Assembly (NCBI GenBank): GCA_030040395.1
Contig: JASHTU010000007.1
Coordinates: 1-5,122, forward strand
DNA length: 5,122 nucleotides
From: Acidobacteriaceae bacterium
GTDB taxonomy: Bacteria > Acidobacteriota > Terriglobia > Terriglobales > Acidobacteriaceae
Direction of reading: 5' to 3'
Shown: positions 1-5,122 of the stretch, one piece after another
Layout: every line of letters starts with the position of its first letter
How positions within the stretch are numbered: position 1 is the first letter of the stretch
Notes under the pieces: model-generated
Told to the model about the DNA's origin: nothing
Database searches by the model: none
What the model saw: only the letters and a program-made list of their open reading frames with translations
Position numbers and translations under genes: made by a program

Positions 1-146
1 CTATCTCCGTCGGACAAACCAGGGATGTGGTCATCGCCACTTGGGGCCAGCCCTCCAAAGATATCAAGCTTTCGAACAAGGAAATTCTTGTCTATCCCGA
101 CATGAAGGTGACCTTTGTCAACGGCAAGGTTTCCGACGTCCAGTAA
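1..146 (+). CDS. 3' end of a gene with a BamE/SmpA-like C-terminal module (5'-truncated by window)
   Basis: Only the last 47 codons and the TAA stop (144-146) are present; the gene starts outside the window. The visible residues include GQTRDVV near the start, WGQP in the middle and VTFVNGKVSDVQ at the end. They align without gaps to the last 47 residues of the next gene, with 25 identities. The layout (G-Q-T, then V, then G-Q-P, a Tyr, and a final F-x-x-GKV) resembles small SmpA/OmlA/BamE-type modules of envelope proteins, but this is a pattern impression, not a family assignment. The match to a second independent gene in the same frame is the main proof that this is coding. The next gene begins 66 bases downstream with no hairpin terminator between, so co-transcription is plausible. 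The function and the rest of the protein are unknown. Confidence 0.75.
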   Translation, partial: ISVGQTRDVVIATWGQPSKDIKLSNKEILVYPDMKVTFVNGKVSDVQ

Positions 147-202
147 CCCCGGAATTTCAATGAACCACCCTTCTCGCTGAAGCGGAAGATGAGCGAAAGA
201 TT

Positions 203-206
203 GGAG
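203..206 (+). promoter_or_regulatory. Ribosome binding site deciding the start at 213
   Basis: GGAG lies 6 bases before ATG 213. The competing ATG at 189 has only a GGAAG touching the start codon, which is too close to work well. With the start at 213 the signal peptide begins at the N-terminus. Confidence 0.6.
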
Positions 207-212
207 AATCGG

Positions 213-1970
213 ATGCATCGGGTCAATTTCCGGTATAAAAATTCTCTTTCCCTGGTAGCCGTTGCGCTGCTTGTGTGCGGATTTGCGAGTGCAGCCGCCT
301 TTGCTTCCACTCAGAAAACCACTTCCAAGCCAAGCACGCCGTCCAAGCCCGCTACTGCCGCAAAACCGGCCACTGGCGGCGCCGCGCACGGCACGTCAAC
401 GTCTGCCGGACATAGTGGCCCCACCACCACACATACAGGACCGACAGCCAATGGCCATAGCGGCCCCACCACCAGCAATCCAAGCGGCCGCACGACGACA
501 ACCACCGGTGGATCCCATCCCATGACCACCGGCGGCGCAAGTCGTTCGCCGATGGCAGCGGGAAACAGCAGGCCGGGCGCCGGTAATCGAACCGCAACTG
601 GGAACATCGCGCCACGGGGAAGCCGAACTGTGGAAACCAGGAACGGCGCGGTGACCCGGCGCGCCGACGGCAGAATCAGCGATGTGCATGACGCGCGGCG
701 CGGCATGGACATCCATCATGGCCTTGATGGTGGCCGGCGCGTCTCGGTGGAGCGAGCCGACCACTCCCGGCTGGTCGCCGAGCGCGGGCGCCGCGGCTAC
801 ATCGAGCGCCGCTACGCCTTTCACGGGCATGATTTCGCCCGGCGCTCCTACTACTGGCACGGCCGCGAGTACCCCCGCTACTATCGCGGCTATTACTACC
901 ACGGAGCCTTCGTCAATGTGTATGCTCCGGCCTATTACTACCCGCCGGCATTTTATGGGTGGGCCTATAACCCCTGGTATACGCCGGTCGCCTTCGGCTG
1001 GGGCTGGGCCGGGAATCCCTGGTATGGGTATTACGGCTTCTACTTTGCGCCGTACCCCGTCTACGCGGGTCCCGCATTTTGGTTGACCGACTATTTGATT
1101 TCGCAAGAGCTGCAAGCCGCGTATGCGGCGCAGCAGGAGGCGAACCTGCAGGCTGCTGCCGCCGCCGCGGGCGCCGGGCAGGCGCTGTTGACGGCGGATA
1201 TCAAGGCGCAAATTGCCGATGAAGTCAAGGCCGAAATCGCGCTCGAAAATTCCGAGGCCCAGCAGAACACCCAAGGGCAGGACCCGGATCCGGGCTCTAG
1301 CGGCATCGCCAGAATGCTGGGCGACGGACGGCCGCACGTCTTTGTCGCCGGCAATGCGCTCGACGTGACAGACGCGAACGGCGCAGAATGCGCCCTGAGC
1401 GATGGCGACGTGCTGCAGTTTTCGGGTCCGCCGCCGGCAGACAACCAAACCGACGTGAACCTGGTGGTTCTGGCCAGCAAAGGCGGCAACGAGTGCCAGC
1501 GCGCGGCCACGGTTACGGTGGCCGTAGCCGATTTGCAGGAGATGCAGAACCATCTGCGCGAAACCGTTGACCAGGGGATGCAGGAACTGCAAGCCAAACA
1601 GGGCCAGGGTGGCCTGCCCGCGGCGCCGGCTTCGGCCAAGGCTCCGCCCGTGCAGACCGCCTTTGCGCAAAATGCGCCTCCGCCGGAGCAGAACGGCGCC
1701 GCGGAGGTCAATCAGCAACTAGCCCAGGCGGACCAAGTGGAACAGCAAGCGGCGCAGGACGCGCCGGCTGCAGGCGCGGACGCCGGCGCCGCACCACCGC
1801 CACCGGCGCCCACCCAAACCGTCAACATCGCTCTCGGTCAGACCATCGATCAGGTGACCTCGACGCTGGGCCAGCCCGTAACCGTCGTCGATCTGGGTCC
1901 CAAGAAAATTTACAAATACAAAGACATGAAGATCACCTTCAAAGACGGCAAAGTTTCCGACGTGGAATAA
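213..1970 (+). CDS. Exported mosaic protein of unknown function, Tyr/Trp-rich, with C-terminal SmpA-like module
   Basis: A 585-residue protein of unknown function. I chose ATG 213 because GGAG at 203-206 lies 6 bases upstream and a clean Sec signal peptide then starts at residue 1: Arg/Lys-containing n-region, hydrophobic core about 12-30, likely cleavage after AFA at 31. The in-frame ATG at 189 adds 8 polar residues and has a worse ribosome site. Order of segments: Thr/Ser/Gly/Pro-rich (about 32-140, with a GHSGPTT repeat); Arg/His/Asp-rich (about 140-198); Tyr/Trp/Pro/Gly-rich (about 199-296, e.g. YYWHGREYPRYYRGYYYHG and GWAYNPWYTP); Ala/Gln-rich probable helix (about 296-352); a probable small beta domain (about 364-445) with C393 and C428, which could form a disulfide; a second likely helix (LQEMQNHLRETVDQGMQELQ); a Pro/Ala/Gln linker; and a C-terminal module (about 539-585) shared with the upstream gene. 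I infer an envelope or surface protein. The Tyr/Trp segment looks like those of acidobacterial hypothetical proteins. A strong terminator follows directly. It could be structural or a binding protein; nothing indicates an enzyme. Confidence 0.9.
   Translation: MHRVNFRYKNSLSLVAVALLVCGFASAAAFASTQKTTSKPSTPSKPATAAKPATGGAAHGTSTSAGHSGPTTTHTGPTANGHSGPTTSNPSGRTTTTTGGSHPMTTGGASRSPMAAGNSRPGAGNRTATGNIAPRGSRTVETRNGAVTRRADGRISDVHDARRGMDIHHGLDGGRRVSVERADHSRLVAERGRRGYIERRYAFHGHDFARRSYYWHGREYPRYYRGYYYHGAFVNVYAPAYYYPPAFYGWAYNPWYTPVAFGWGWAGNPWYGYYGFYFAPYPVYAGPAFWLTDYLISQELQAAYAAQQEANLQAAAAAAGAGQALLTADIKAQIADEVKAEIALENSEAQQNTQGQDPDPGSSGIARMLGDGRPHVFVAGNALDVTDANGAECALSDGDVLQFSGPPPADNQTDVNLVVLASKGGNECQRAATVTVAVADLQEMQNHLRETVDQGMQELQAKQGQGGLPAAPASAKAPPVQTAFAQNAPPPEQNGAAEVNQQLAQADQVEQQAAQDAPAAGADAGAAPPPPAPTQTVNIALGQTIDQVTSTLGQPVTVVDLGPKKIYKYKDMKITFKDGKVSDVE
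411..475 (+). repeat. Short direct repeat inside the Thr/Ser/Gly-rich region
   Basis: Two 20-base copies at 411-430 and 456-475 match at 18 positions, starting CATAG(T/C)GGCCCC. They are 45 bases (15 codons) apart and in the same frame, so each encodes a GHSGPTT-type motif. This looks like small in-frame repeat expansion within a low-complexity segment. Confidence 0.7.
1827..1970 (+). repeat. Second copy of the 47-codon C-terminal module (first copy at 3-146)
   Basis: Codons 1827-1967 plus the stop match 3-146 in the same phase, with no gaps and 25 of 47 identical residues. Both copies have GQT, GQP, a central Tyr, DMK(V/I)TF and a terminal GKVSDV. The DNA is also clearly similar over the last 45 bases. 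Identity is highest in the last 15 residues. This is a coding-level domain duplication between neighbouring genes, not a mobile repeat. Confidence 0.85.
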
Positions 1971-1995
1971 ACCCGAAAACGCCGCGCGCCGGCCA

Positions 1996-2034
1996 CCGGC
2001 CCATTCTGTCCGGAATGGGCCGGTTTATTGTCTT
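1996..2034 (+). terminator. Rho-independent terminator after the 585-residue protein gene
   Basis: A perfect 11-bp stem pairs CCGGCCCATTC (1996-2006) with GAATGGGCCGG (2013-2023) across a 6-base loop (TGTCCG). The T-rich run TTTATTGTCTT (2024-2034) follows. An A-T pair (1995/2024) can extend the stem. It lies 25 bases past the stop codon at 1970 and should end transcription of the left block, separating it from the Tat-protein genes. Confidence 0.88.
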
Positions 2035-2066
2035 GGGCCGGCTCTCTCCGGTTTCGATTCCGGCCC
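2035..2066. repeat. GC-rich inverted repeat just after the terminator
   Basis: GGGCCGG (2035-2041) pairs with CCGGCCC (2060-2066) across an 18-base loop that itself contains a CCGG...CCGG pair. No T-run follows, so it is not a terminator in the + direction. Its left arm has the same sequence as the last 7 bases of the terminator stem (2017-2023), so the two could form alternative pairings. Role unknown. Confidence 0.4.
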
Positions 2067-2097
2067 GATCGAACTGCCCCGTGAGGGAAATCATGCC

Positions 2098-2127
2098 TTG
2101 ACAGTCGCCGCGGACGACGTTTACGGT
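2098..2127 (+). promoter_or_regulatory. Possible sigma-70-like promoter upstream of the Tat gene block
   Basis: A perfect -35 hexamer TTGACA lies at 2098-2103. With an 18-base spacer, the -10 would be TACGGT (2122-2127), which keeps T1, A2 and T6 of TATAAT but nothing else. The position fits: downstream of the terminator and about 150 bases before ATG 2277. A 6-base match in GC-rich DNA can arise by chance, so this is only a candidate. Confidence 0.25.
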
Positions 2128-2265
2128 TCGTTGGGAGTCCAAACCATCGTGGCAACCAACGTGTTTTGGCCTTGCCGGCGCCATTCTGCTGCTCGACGAA
2201 GCGCACGGCGTGGTTTGGGCCTCCGCAGTGGCGCGGTCGGCGTTCCGGCGTTGTGGCCGCAGCGG

Positions 2266-2270
2266 AAAGG
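2266..2270 (+). promoter_or_regulatory. Ribosome binding site deciding the start at 2277
   Basis: AAAGG (within GGAAAGG) lies 6 bases before ATG 2277. The reading frame is open back to 2166, but starting there would bury the twin-arginine signal about 40 residues inside the protein. Confidence 0.65.
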
Positions 2271-2276
2271 CAGGCC

Positions 2277-3254
2277 ATGAGCAGCATCTCGAGACGGAGT
2301 TTTCTGGTGCGGACAGCGGCCGCTGGCGCGGCCTGCGCCGCGGTTCCCATGCGCGGGTGGGCAGGCAGATTGCAATCGGCATTTCACATCTCGGTGATTA
2401 ACGATGAGATTACGCAGGACTTCGAACACGCCTGTCATGTCGCGGCGCGCGATTTCGGCATGAGCTGGATCGAGCTGCGGTCGATGTGGGGCAAGAACAT
2501 CAGTGACCTGAATGCCGGCGAGGTTGGCAGTGCGCAGGAGATTCTGGCCAAATACAATTTACGCGTGACCGATATCGCCAGTCCGCTCTTCAAGACCGAT
2601 TGGCCGGGAGCTCCCAAGTCGCCGTACGGGTCAAAGGGCGACACTTTTAACGCCCCGGAGGCGACCTTCAAGCAGCAGGATGAGGTCCTGGAGCGGAGCA
2701 TCGCCATAGCCAAGCAATTCAACACCGGCAAAGTGCGGTGCTTCGATTTCTGGCGGCTCGATGATGTGACTCCCTACCGCGCCGCGATCGACGAGAAGCT
2801 GCGCTCGGCGGCGGAGACGGCGGGCAGGCAAGGCATTCTGCTGGTGCTCGAAAACGAGTTCGAGTGCAACACCGCGACGGCGCGCGAGGCGGCGCGGCTG
2901 CTCGGCGCCGTGAAAACCCCGCACCTGGCGCTCAATTGGGACCCCGGCAACGCCGTGATGCGCGGCGAGCTTGACGCTTTTCCCGCCGGTTGGGACCTGC
3001 TGCCGAAAGATCGCATCCACCATTGCCACTGCAAGAACGCGATCAAGAACGCGGAAGGCAAGATCGTATGGGCGCCGGTGGACAAAGGGTATATCGATTG
3101 GACGGCGCAGTTCCGGGCGCTCAAGCAGATCGGCTACCACGAGGCGGTGAGCCTGGAGACGCATTGGCGCGGCGGAGGCACGCCGGAGCAATCGACGCGG
3201 ATCAGTTGGGCGGGCATGGAGCGGGATTTGAAAGCCGCCGAGGCGCTCGCCTAG
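2277..3254 (+). CDS. Tat-exported sugar phosphate isomerase/epimerase-like TIM-barrel protein
   Basis: A 325-residue protein of the xylose isomerase-like TIM-barrel (AP endonuclease 2) superfamily. It starts with a twin-arginine signal, SRRSFL at residues 5-10, a hydrophobic Ala-rich core to about 25 and likely cleavage near GWA (29). The barrel begins at about 36 (HISVINDEITQDF) with WIELRS at 64-69. Metal-site candidates by family pattern are E192 (LVLENE), D222 (NWDPGN), H251 (HCHCKN) and E294 (SLETHW), near the ends of successive strands as expected. N225 and N254 stand where His and Asp are common in epimerases with DxGH and HxKD motifs, so the chemistry may differ from classic epimerases. 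Length is normal for the superfamily. The partner oxidoreductase starts 137 bases downstream. I infer a periplasmic isomerase, epimerase or keto-glycoside lyase acting on a non-phosphorylated sugar, despite the usual family label. The family is confident; the substrate is unknown. Confidence 0.92.
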   Translation: MSSISRRSFLVRTAAAGAACAAVPMRGWAGRLQSAFHISVINDEITQDFEHACHVAARDFGMSWIELRSMWGKNISDLNAGEVGSAQEILAKYNLRVTDIASPLFKTDWPGAPKSPYGSKGDTFNAPEATFKQQDEVLERSIAIAKQFNTGKVRCFDFWRLDDVTPYRAAIDEKLRSAAETAGRQGILLVLENEFECNTATAREAARLLGAVKTPHLALNWDPGNAVMRGELDAFPAGWDLLPKDRIHHCHCKNAIKNAEGKIVWAPVDKGYIDWTAQFRALKQIGYHEAVSLETHWRGGGTPEQSTRISWAGMERDLKAAEALA

Positions 3255-3391
3255 GACGCAGCCGGGCGGACCAGAAGATCTCCGCTTCAGTCTTACTCGT
3301 GTTGAAGTTGATTCCGCATCACGTGTGGACCGGATCGCAGGAATCAAAATCCTTCAAGCCAGCAAGAAATTTGAATCGAGGTGAAGCAACC
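3255..3391. other. 137-base gap between isomerase-like and oxidoreductase genes
   Basis: The gap is more AT-rich than the genes around it and contains a CACGTG palindrome at 3320-3325 and the strong ribosome site at 3378-3384. I found no hairpin with a T-run and no convincing -35/-10 pair, so read-through from the upstream gene is the simplest reading. A separate promoter cannot be excluded. Confidence 0.5.
3378..3384 (+). promoter_or_regulatory. Strong ribosome binding site deciding the start at 3392
   Basis: GAGGTGA lies 7 bases before ATG 3392, a near-ideal Shine-Dalgarno site. The frame is open upstream to 2990, but that part overlaps the previous gene in another frame. The Tat signal begins right at 3392. 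Confidence 0.8.
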
Positions 3392-4711
3392 ATGGTGACA
3401 CGGCGTGAATTTCTCGACACGCTTGCAGCCGGAGCGGCGGGTCTGGCGATTGGATCGACGGCCAAGAGTTATGGCCAGATTCTGGGCGCCAACGACCGGC
3501 TCAATTTTGCGATCGCCGGGCTCAATAGCCGCGGCTATGCGCATCTTTCGTCGTTGAAGGCCAACGCGGACCGCGCGCGGGTCGCGTATGTCTGCGACGT
3601 GGAGAGCAACATCCTGGCCAAGTTCGCCGCCGAGGCCGAACGCGAACTGGGCTACGCGCCAAAGGCGAAGAACGACTTTCGCGAGGCGCTGGCGGCCAAG
3701 GATGTGGACGCGATCTCCATCGCTACGCCGGACCACTGGCACGCGCCCATGGCGATCCTGGCCCTTCAGGCGGGCAAGCACGTATACGTGGAAAAGCCGT
3801 GCAGCCACAACCCCGCCGAGGGCGCACTGCTGGTCGAGGCGCAGAAGAAATACGGCAAACTGGTGCAGATGGGCACGCAGCAGCGCTCCTCGCCGCACAC
3901 TATTGAAATTGTGGACAAGATTCACAACGGGCTCATCGGCCGCGCGTACTACGCGAAGGCGTGGTACAGCAACACCAGGAAGTCCATCGGCTTCGGCAGA
4001 GAGGTCCCTGTTCCGCCCCAGCTCGATTGGGATTTGTGGCAGGGGCCGGCGCCGCGCCGCGCCTACACCAGCAACATTCAGCCCTACAACTGGCATTGGT
4101 TCCGCGTCTACGGCACCGGCGAAACGCTGAACAACGGCACCCACGAGGTGGACGTGTGCCGCTGGGCACTCGATGTGGAGTATCCGCGCAGCGTGACGGC
4201 CTCGGGCGGCCGCTACCACTTCAAGGACGATTGGCAGTTCTACGACACGCTGGTGACAAGCTACGACTACGGCGACAAGCTGCTCTCGTGGGAAGGAAAG
4301 TGCTGCCAGGGAATGAAATTTTACGAACGCGATCGCGGCTCCACGATCATGGGAACGACGGGAACCGTGCTGGTTGACCGCGGCGGCTATGAGATTTACG
4401 ACCTCAAGGGGAACAAGACCAGCGAGTTCAAAGCCGTCAAGGCCGCTCCGTCGTCTGATTTGATGGGCCGCGACTCCATGACCGATGCGCACTTTGCCAA
4501 CTTCATTGACGGCGTCCGCACCGGAGCCAAACTCAACGCGCCGATCGAGGTGGGCAATGTTTCGGTGACCATTCTCGAGCTCTCCAACATCGCCTGGGAA
4601 GTGAACCGTGAGCTCCATCTCGATACGGCTGACGGGAAGATTCTCGACGACGAACAAGCGATGAAGAAATGGGGCCGCGCTTACGAGCCCGCATTCGCGC
4701 CGCATGTGTAA
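3392..4711 (+). CDS. Tat-exported Gfo/Idh/MocA family oxidoreductase
   Basis: A 439-residue NAD(P)-dependent sugar oxidoreductase of the Gfo/Idh/MocA family. Twin-arginine signal: TRREFL at 3-8, then an Ala/Gly-rich hydrophobic stretch to about 24. The Rossmann domain begins near residue 36 (LNFAIAGLNSRGYAH, with the G43-x4-G48 nucleotide turn), followed by VAYVCDVES, ATPDHWHAPMAILAL and the family hallmark EKP at 134-136. GTQQRSSPH opens the second half. The C-terminal substrate domain has LDWDLWQGPAP, YNWHWFRVYGTGETLNNGTHEVD (catalytic-type H251 and D254) and a beta-rich part. Exported members of the family, such as glucose-fructose oxidoreductase, fold with tightly bound NADP before Tat export; the same is inferred here. 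It sits between two Tat-exported isomerase-like genes, which suggests oxidation of a sugar or glycoside that those proteins then process. It could instead act like GH109 glycosidases of the same fold. Family sure, substrate unknown. No frameshift or missing hallmark was seen. Confidence 0.95.
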   Translation: MVTRREFLDTLAAGAAGLAIGSTAKSYGQILGANDRLNFAIAGLNSRGYAHLSSLKANADRARVAYVCDVESNILAKFAAEAERELGYAPKAKNDFREALAAKDVDAISIATPDHWHAPMAILALQAGKHVYVEKPCSHNPAEGALLVEAQKKYGKLVQMGTQQRSSPHTIEIVDKIHNGLIGRAYYAKAWYSNTRKSIGFGREVPVPPQLDWDLWQGPAPRRAYTSNIQPYNWHWFRVYGTGETLNNGTHEVDVCRWALDVEYPRSVTASGGRYHFKDDWQFYDTLVTSYDYGDKLLSWEGKCCQGMKFYERDRGSTIMGTTGTVLVDRGGYEIYDLKGNKTSEFKAVKAAPSSDLMGRDSMTDAHFANFIDGVRTGAKLNAPIEVGNVSVTILELSNIAWEVNRELHLDTADGKILDDEQAMKKWGRAYEPAFAPHV

Positions 4712-4767
4712 GGCGCCGCCGGCGCGGCCGCCTGCGCAAAGGAGCGGGATCGGGAACAGGAAAGACC

Positions 4768-4773
4768 AAGGAG
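4768..4773 (+). promoter_or_regulatory. Ribosome binding site for the gene starting at 4785
   Basis: AAGGAG lies 11 bases before ATG 4785, a good core at a slightly long spacing. It supports the start of the gene cut by the window edge. The 73-base gap before the gene has no intrinsic terminator, which favours co-transcription with the oxidoreductase. Confidence 0.7.
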
Positions 4774-4784
4774 TGCCACAAACA

Positions 4785-5122
4785 ATGAAGAACAATTTTT
4801 CCCGCCGCACATTTGTCCAGACGGGGACGTTGATGGCGGCGGGCTGCATGGCTTTGGGCGCGGCGCCGGTTGCAGCCGAAGCCTTGCCGGAGACCGGAAA
4901 GCCCTCGCCCATCCGGCTGGGGTTGGCCAGCTACACGTTCCGCAACTTCACGCGCGCGCAGTTGATCGATTTCATGAAGCAACTCGAGGTCAGCGACCTG
5001 AACGCGAAGGATGCGAAAGATCACCTGCCCATGGATCCCTCGCTCGAGGCGCAGGCGCTGGCCGACTACGCCGCGGCCGGGATCAAGCTCCACGCCGCCG
5101 GGGCCATCTACTTCCCCAAGGA
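4785..5122 (+). CDS. Tat-exported sugar phosphate isomerase/epimerase-like protein (3'-truncated by window)
   Basis: The first 112 codons of a gene that runs off the window end; there is no stop in the visible frame. The protein starts MKNNFSRRTFVQ, a twin-arginine signal (SRRTFV at 6-11), followed by a hydrophobic stretch to about 31 with likely cleavage after PVAA. C21 in LMAAGC is a weak lipobox-like match, so lipid anchoring is possible but not favoured. The mature part begins at about 43 with IRLGLASYTFRNFT, a typical first strand of exported xylose isomerase-like TIM-barrel proteins, then a helix (QLIDFMKQLEV), SDLNAKDAKDHLP and a second strand (IKLHAAGAIYF). The catalytic half lies outside the window, so activity cannot be judged. 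It is not a close copy of the isomerase-like gene at 2277: apart from the Tat signal the visible parts differ, so it is a second, distinct member. Starting 73 bases after the oxidoreductase, it probably belongs to the same operon. Confidence 0.88.
   Translation, partial: MKNNFSRRTFVQTGTLMAAGCMALGAAPVAAEALPETGKPSPIRLGLASYTFRNFTRAQLIDFMKQLEVSDLNAKDAKDHLPMDPSLEAQALADYAAAGIKLHAAGAIYFPK

Larger units (their letters stand above)
1971..2276. other. Intergenic region between the two gene blocks
   Basis: These 306 bases hold the terminator at 1996-2034, the inverted repeat at 2035-2066, a weak promoter candidate near 2098 and the ribosome site before 2277. Several open frames cross it on both strands, but none has convincing codon use or a recognisable protein. 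The one at 2098-2280 (TTG start, 60 codons, Arg-rich end) is discussed as a finding. I see no tRNA, riboswitch or mobile-element end. Confidence 0.6.

Noticed and set aside
189..212. Upstream start ATG 189 for the 585-residue protein
   Set aside because: It adds 8 polar residues before the signal peptide, and its only Shine-Dalgarno-like bases touch the start codon. ATG 213 has GGAG at 6 bases. The earlier start cannot be fully excluded.
234..239. TATAAA resembling a -10 box
   Set aside because: It lies inside the signal peptide coding region, and no -35 match sits 16-18 bases upstream.
713..730. CCATCA / TGATGG inverted repeat
   Set aside because: It is a 6-bp stem inside a coding region encoding His/Gly residues, with no T-run or regulatory position. 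Likely chance.
396..1718. 440-codon open frame on the - strand
   Set aside because: It is antisense to the exported 585-residue protein, which has a signal peptide, a ribosome site, a following terminator and a C-terminal match to its neighbour. The antisense product is Arg/Gly-rich and unrecognisable.
2166..2276. N-terminal extension of the isomerase-like gene to ATG 2166
   Set aside because: It would place the twin-arginine motif about 40 residues inside the protein, and the good ribosome site precedes 2277 instead.
4713..4725. GCGCC-GCC-GGCGC hairpin right after the oxidoreductase stop
   Set aside because: A 5-bp stem with a 3-base loop and no T-run; it lies in GC-rich sequence and is not a credible terminator. 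The next gene follows within 73 bases.
3344..4912. Long open frame of 522 codons on the - strand
   Set aside because: It lies antisense to the oxidoreductase, whose hallmark motifs are beyond doubt. It shows no recognisable domain and is Arg/Val/Ala-rich, as expected of the antisense frame of a GC-rich gene.

Overview
The window is GC-rich bacterial DNA. All five genes are on the + strand, and no RNA gene, insertion sequence, CRISPR array or phage signal was seen. The organism is probably a member of Acidobacteriota or a similar soil/sediment heterotroph. The reasons are the run of Tat-exported 'xylose isomerase-like' and Gfo/Idh/MocA proteins, which are abundant in such genomes, and the long Tyr/Trp-rich secreted protein of a type I associate with Acidobacteria. 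This placement rests on protein flavour, not on a phylogenetic marker.

Left block (1-1970): the 3' end of one gene is followed 66 bases later by a complete gene for a 585-residue exported protein of unknown function. Both genes end in the same ~47-residue module (25 of 47 positions identical, no gaps), so they look like neighbouring paralogues or domain-sharing partners. The complete protein has a signal peptide, a Thr/Ser/Gly/Pro-rich stretch, an Arg/His-rich stretch, a striking Tyr/Trp/Pro/Gly-rich stretch, an Ala/Gln-rich helix, a small probable beta domain with two cysteines, a Pro/Ala/Gln linker and the shared C-terminal module. A strong intrinsic terminator (1996-2034) closes the block.

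Middle (1971-2276): about 300 bases without a convincing gene. It holds the terminator, a second GC-rich inverted repeat, a possible weak promoter and an unconvincing 60-codon reading frame whose stop overlaps the next start.

Right block (2277-5122): three consecutive genes each begin with a twin-arginine signal (SRRSFL, TRREFL, SRRTFV). They encode a TIM-barrel sugar isomerase/epimerase-like protein, a Gfo/Idh/MocA oxidoreductase, and a second isomerase-like protein cut by the window edge. The gaps of 137 and 73 bases and the shared export signal suggest one functional unit. The most economical idea is extracytoplasmic oxidation of a sugar or glycoside by the oxidoreductase, followed by isomerisation, epimerisation or elimination by the TIM-barrel proteins, as in known 3-keto-glycoside pathways. 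The substrate cannot be read from the sequence.
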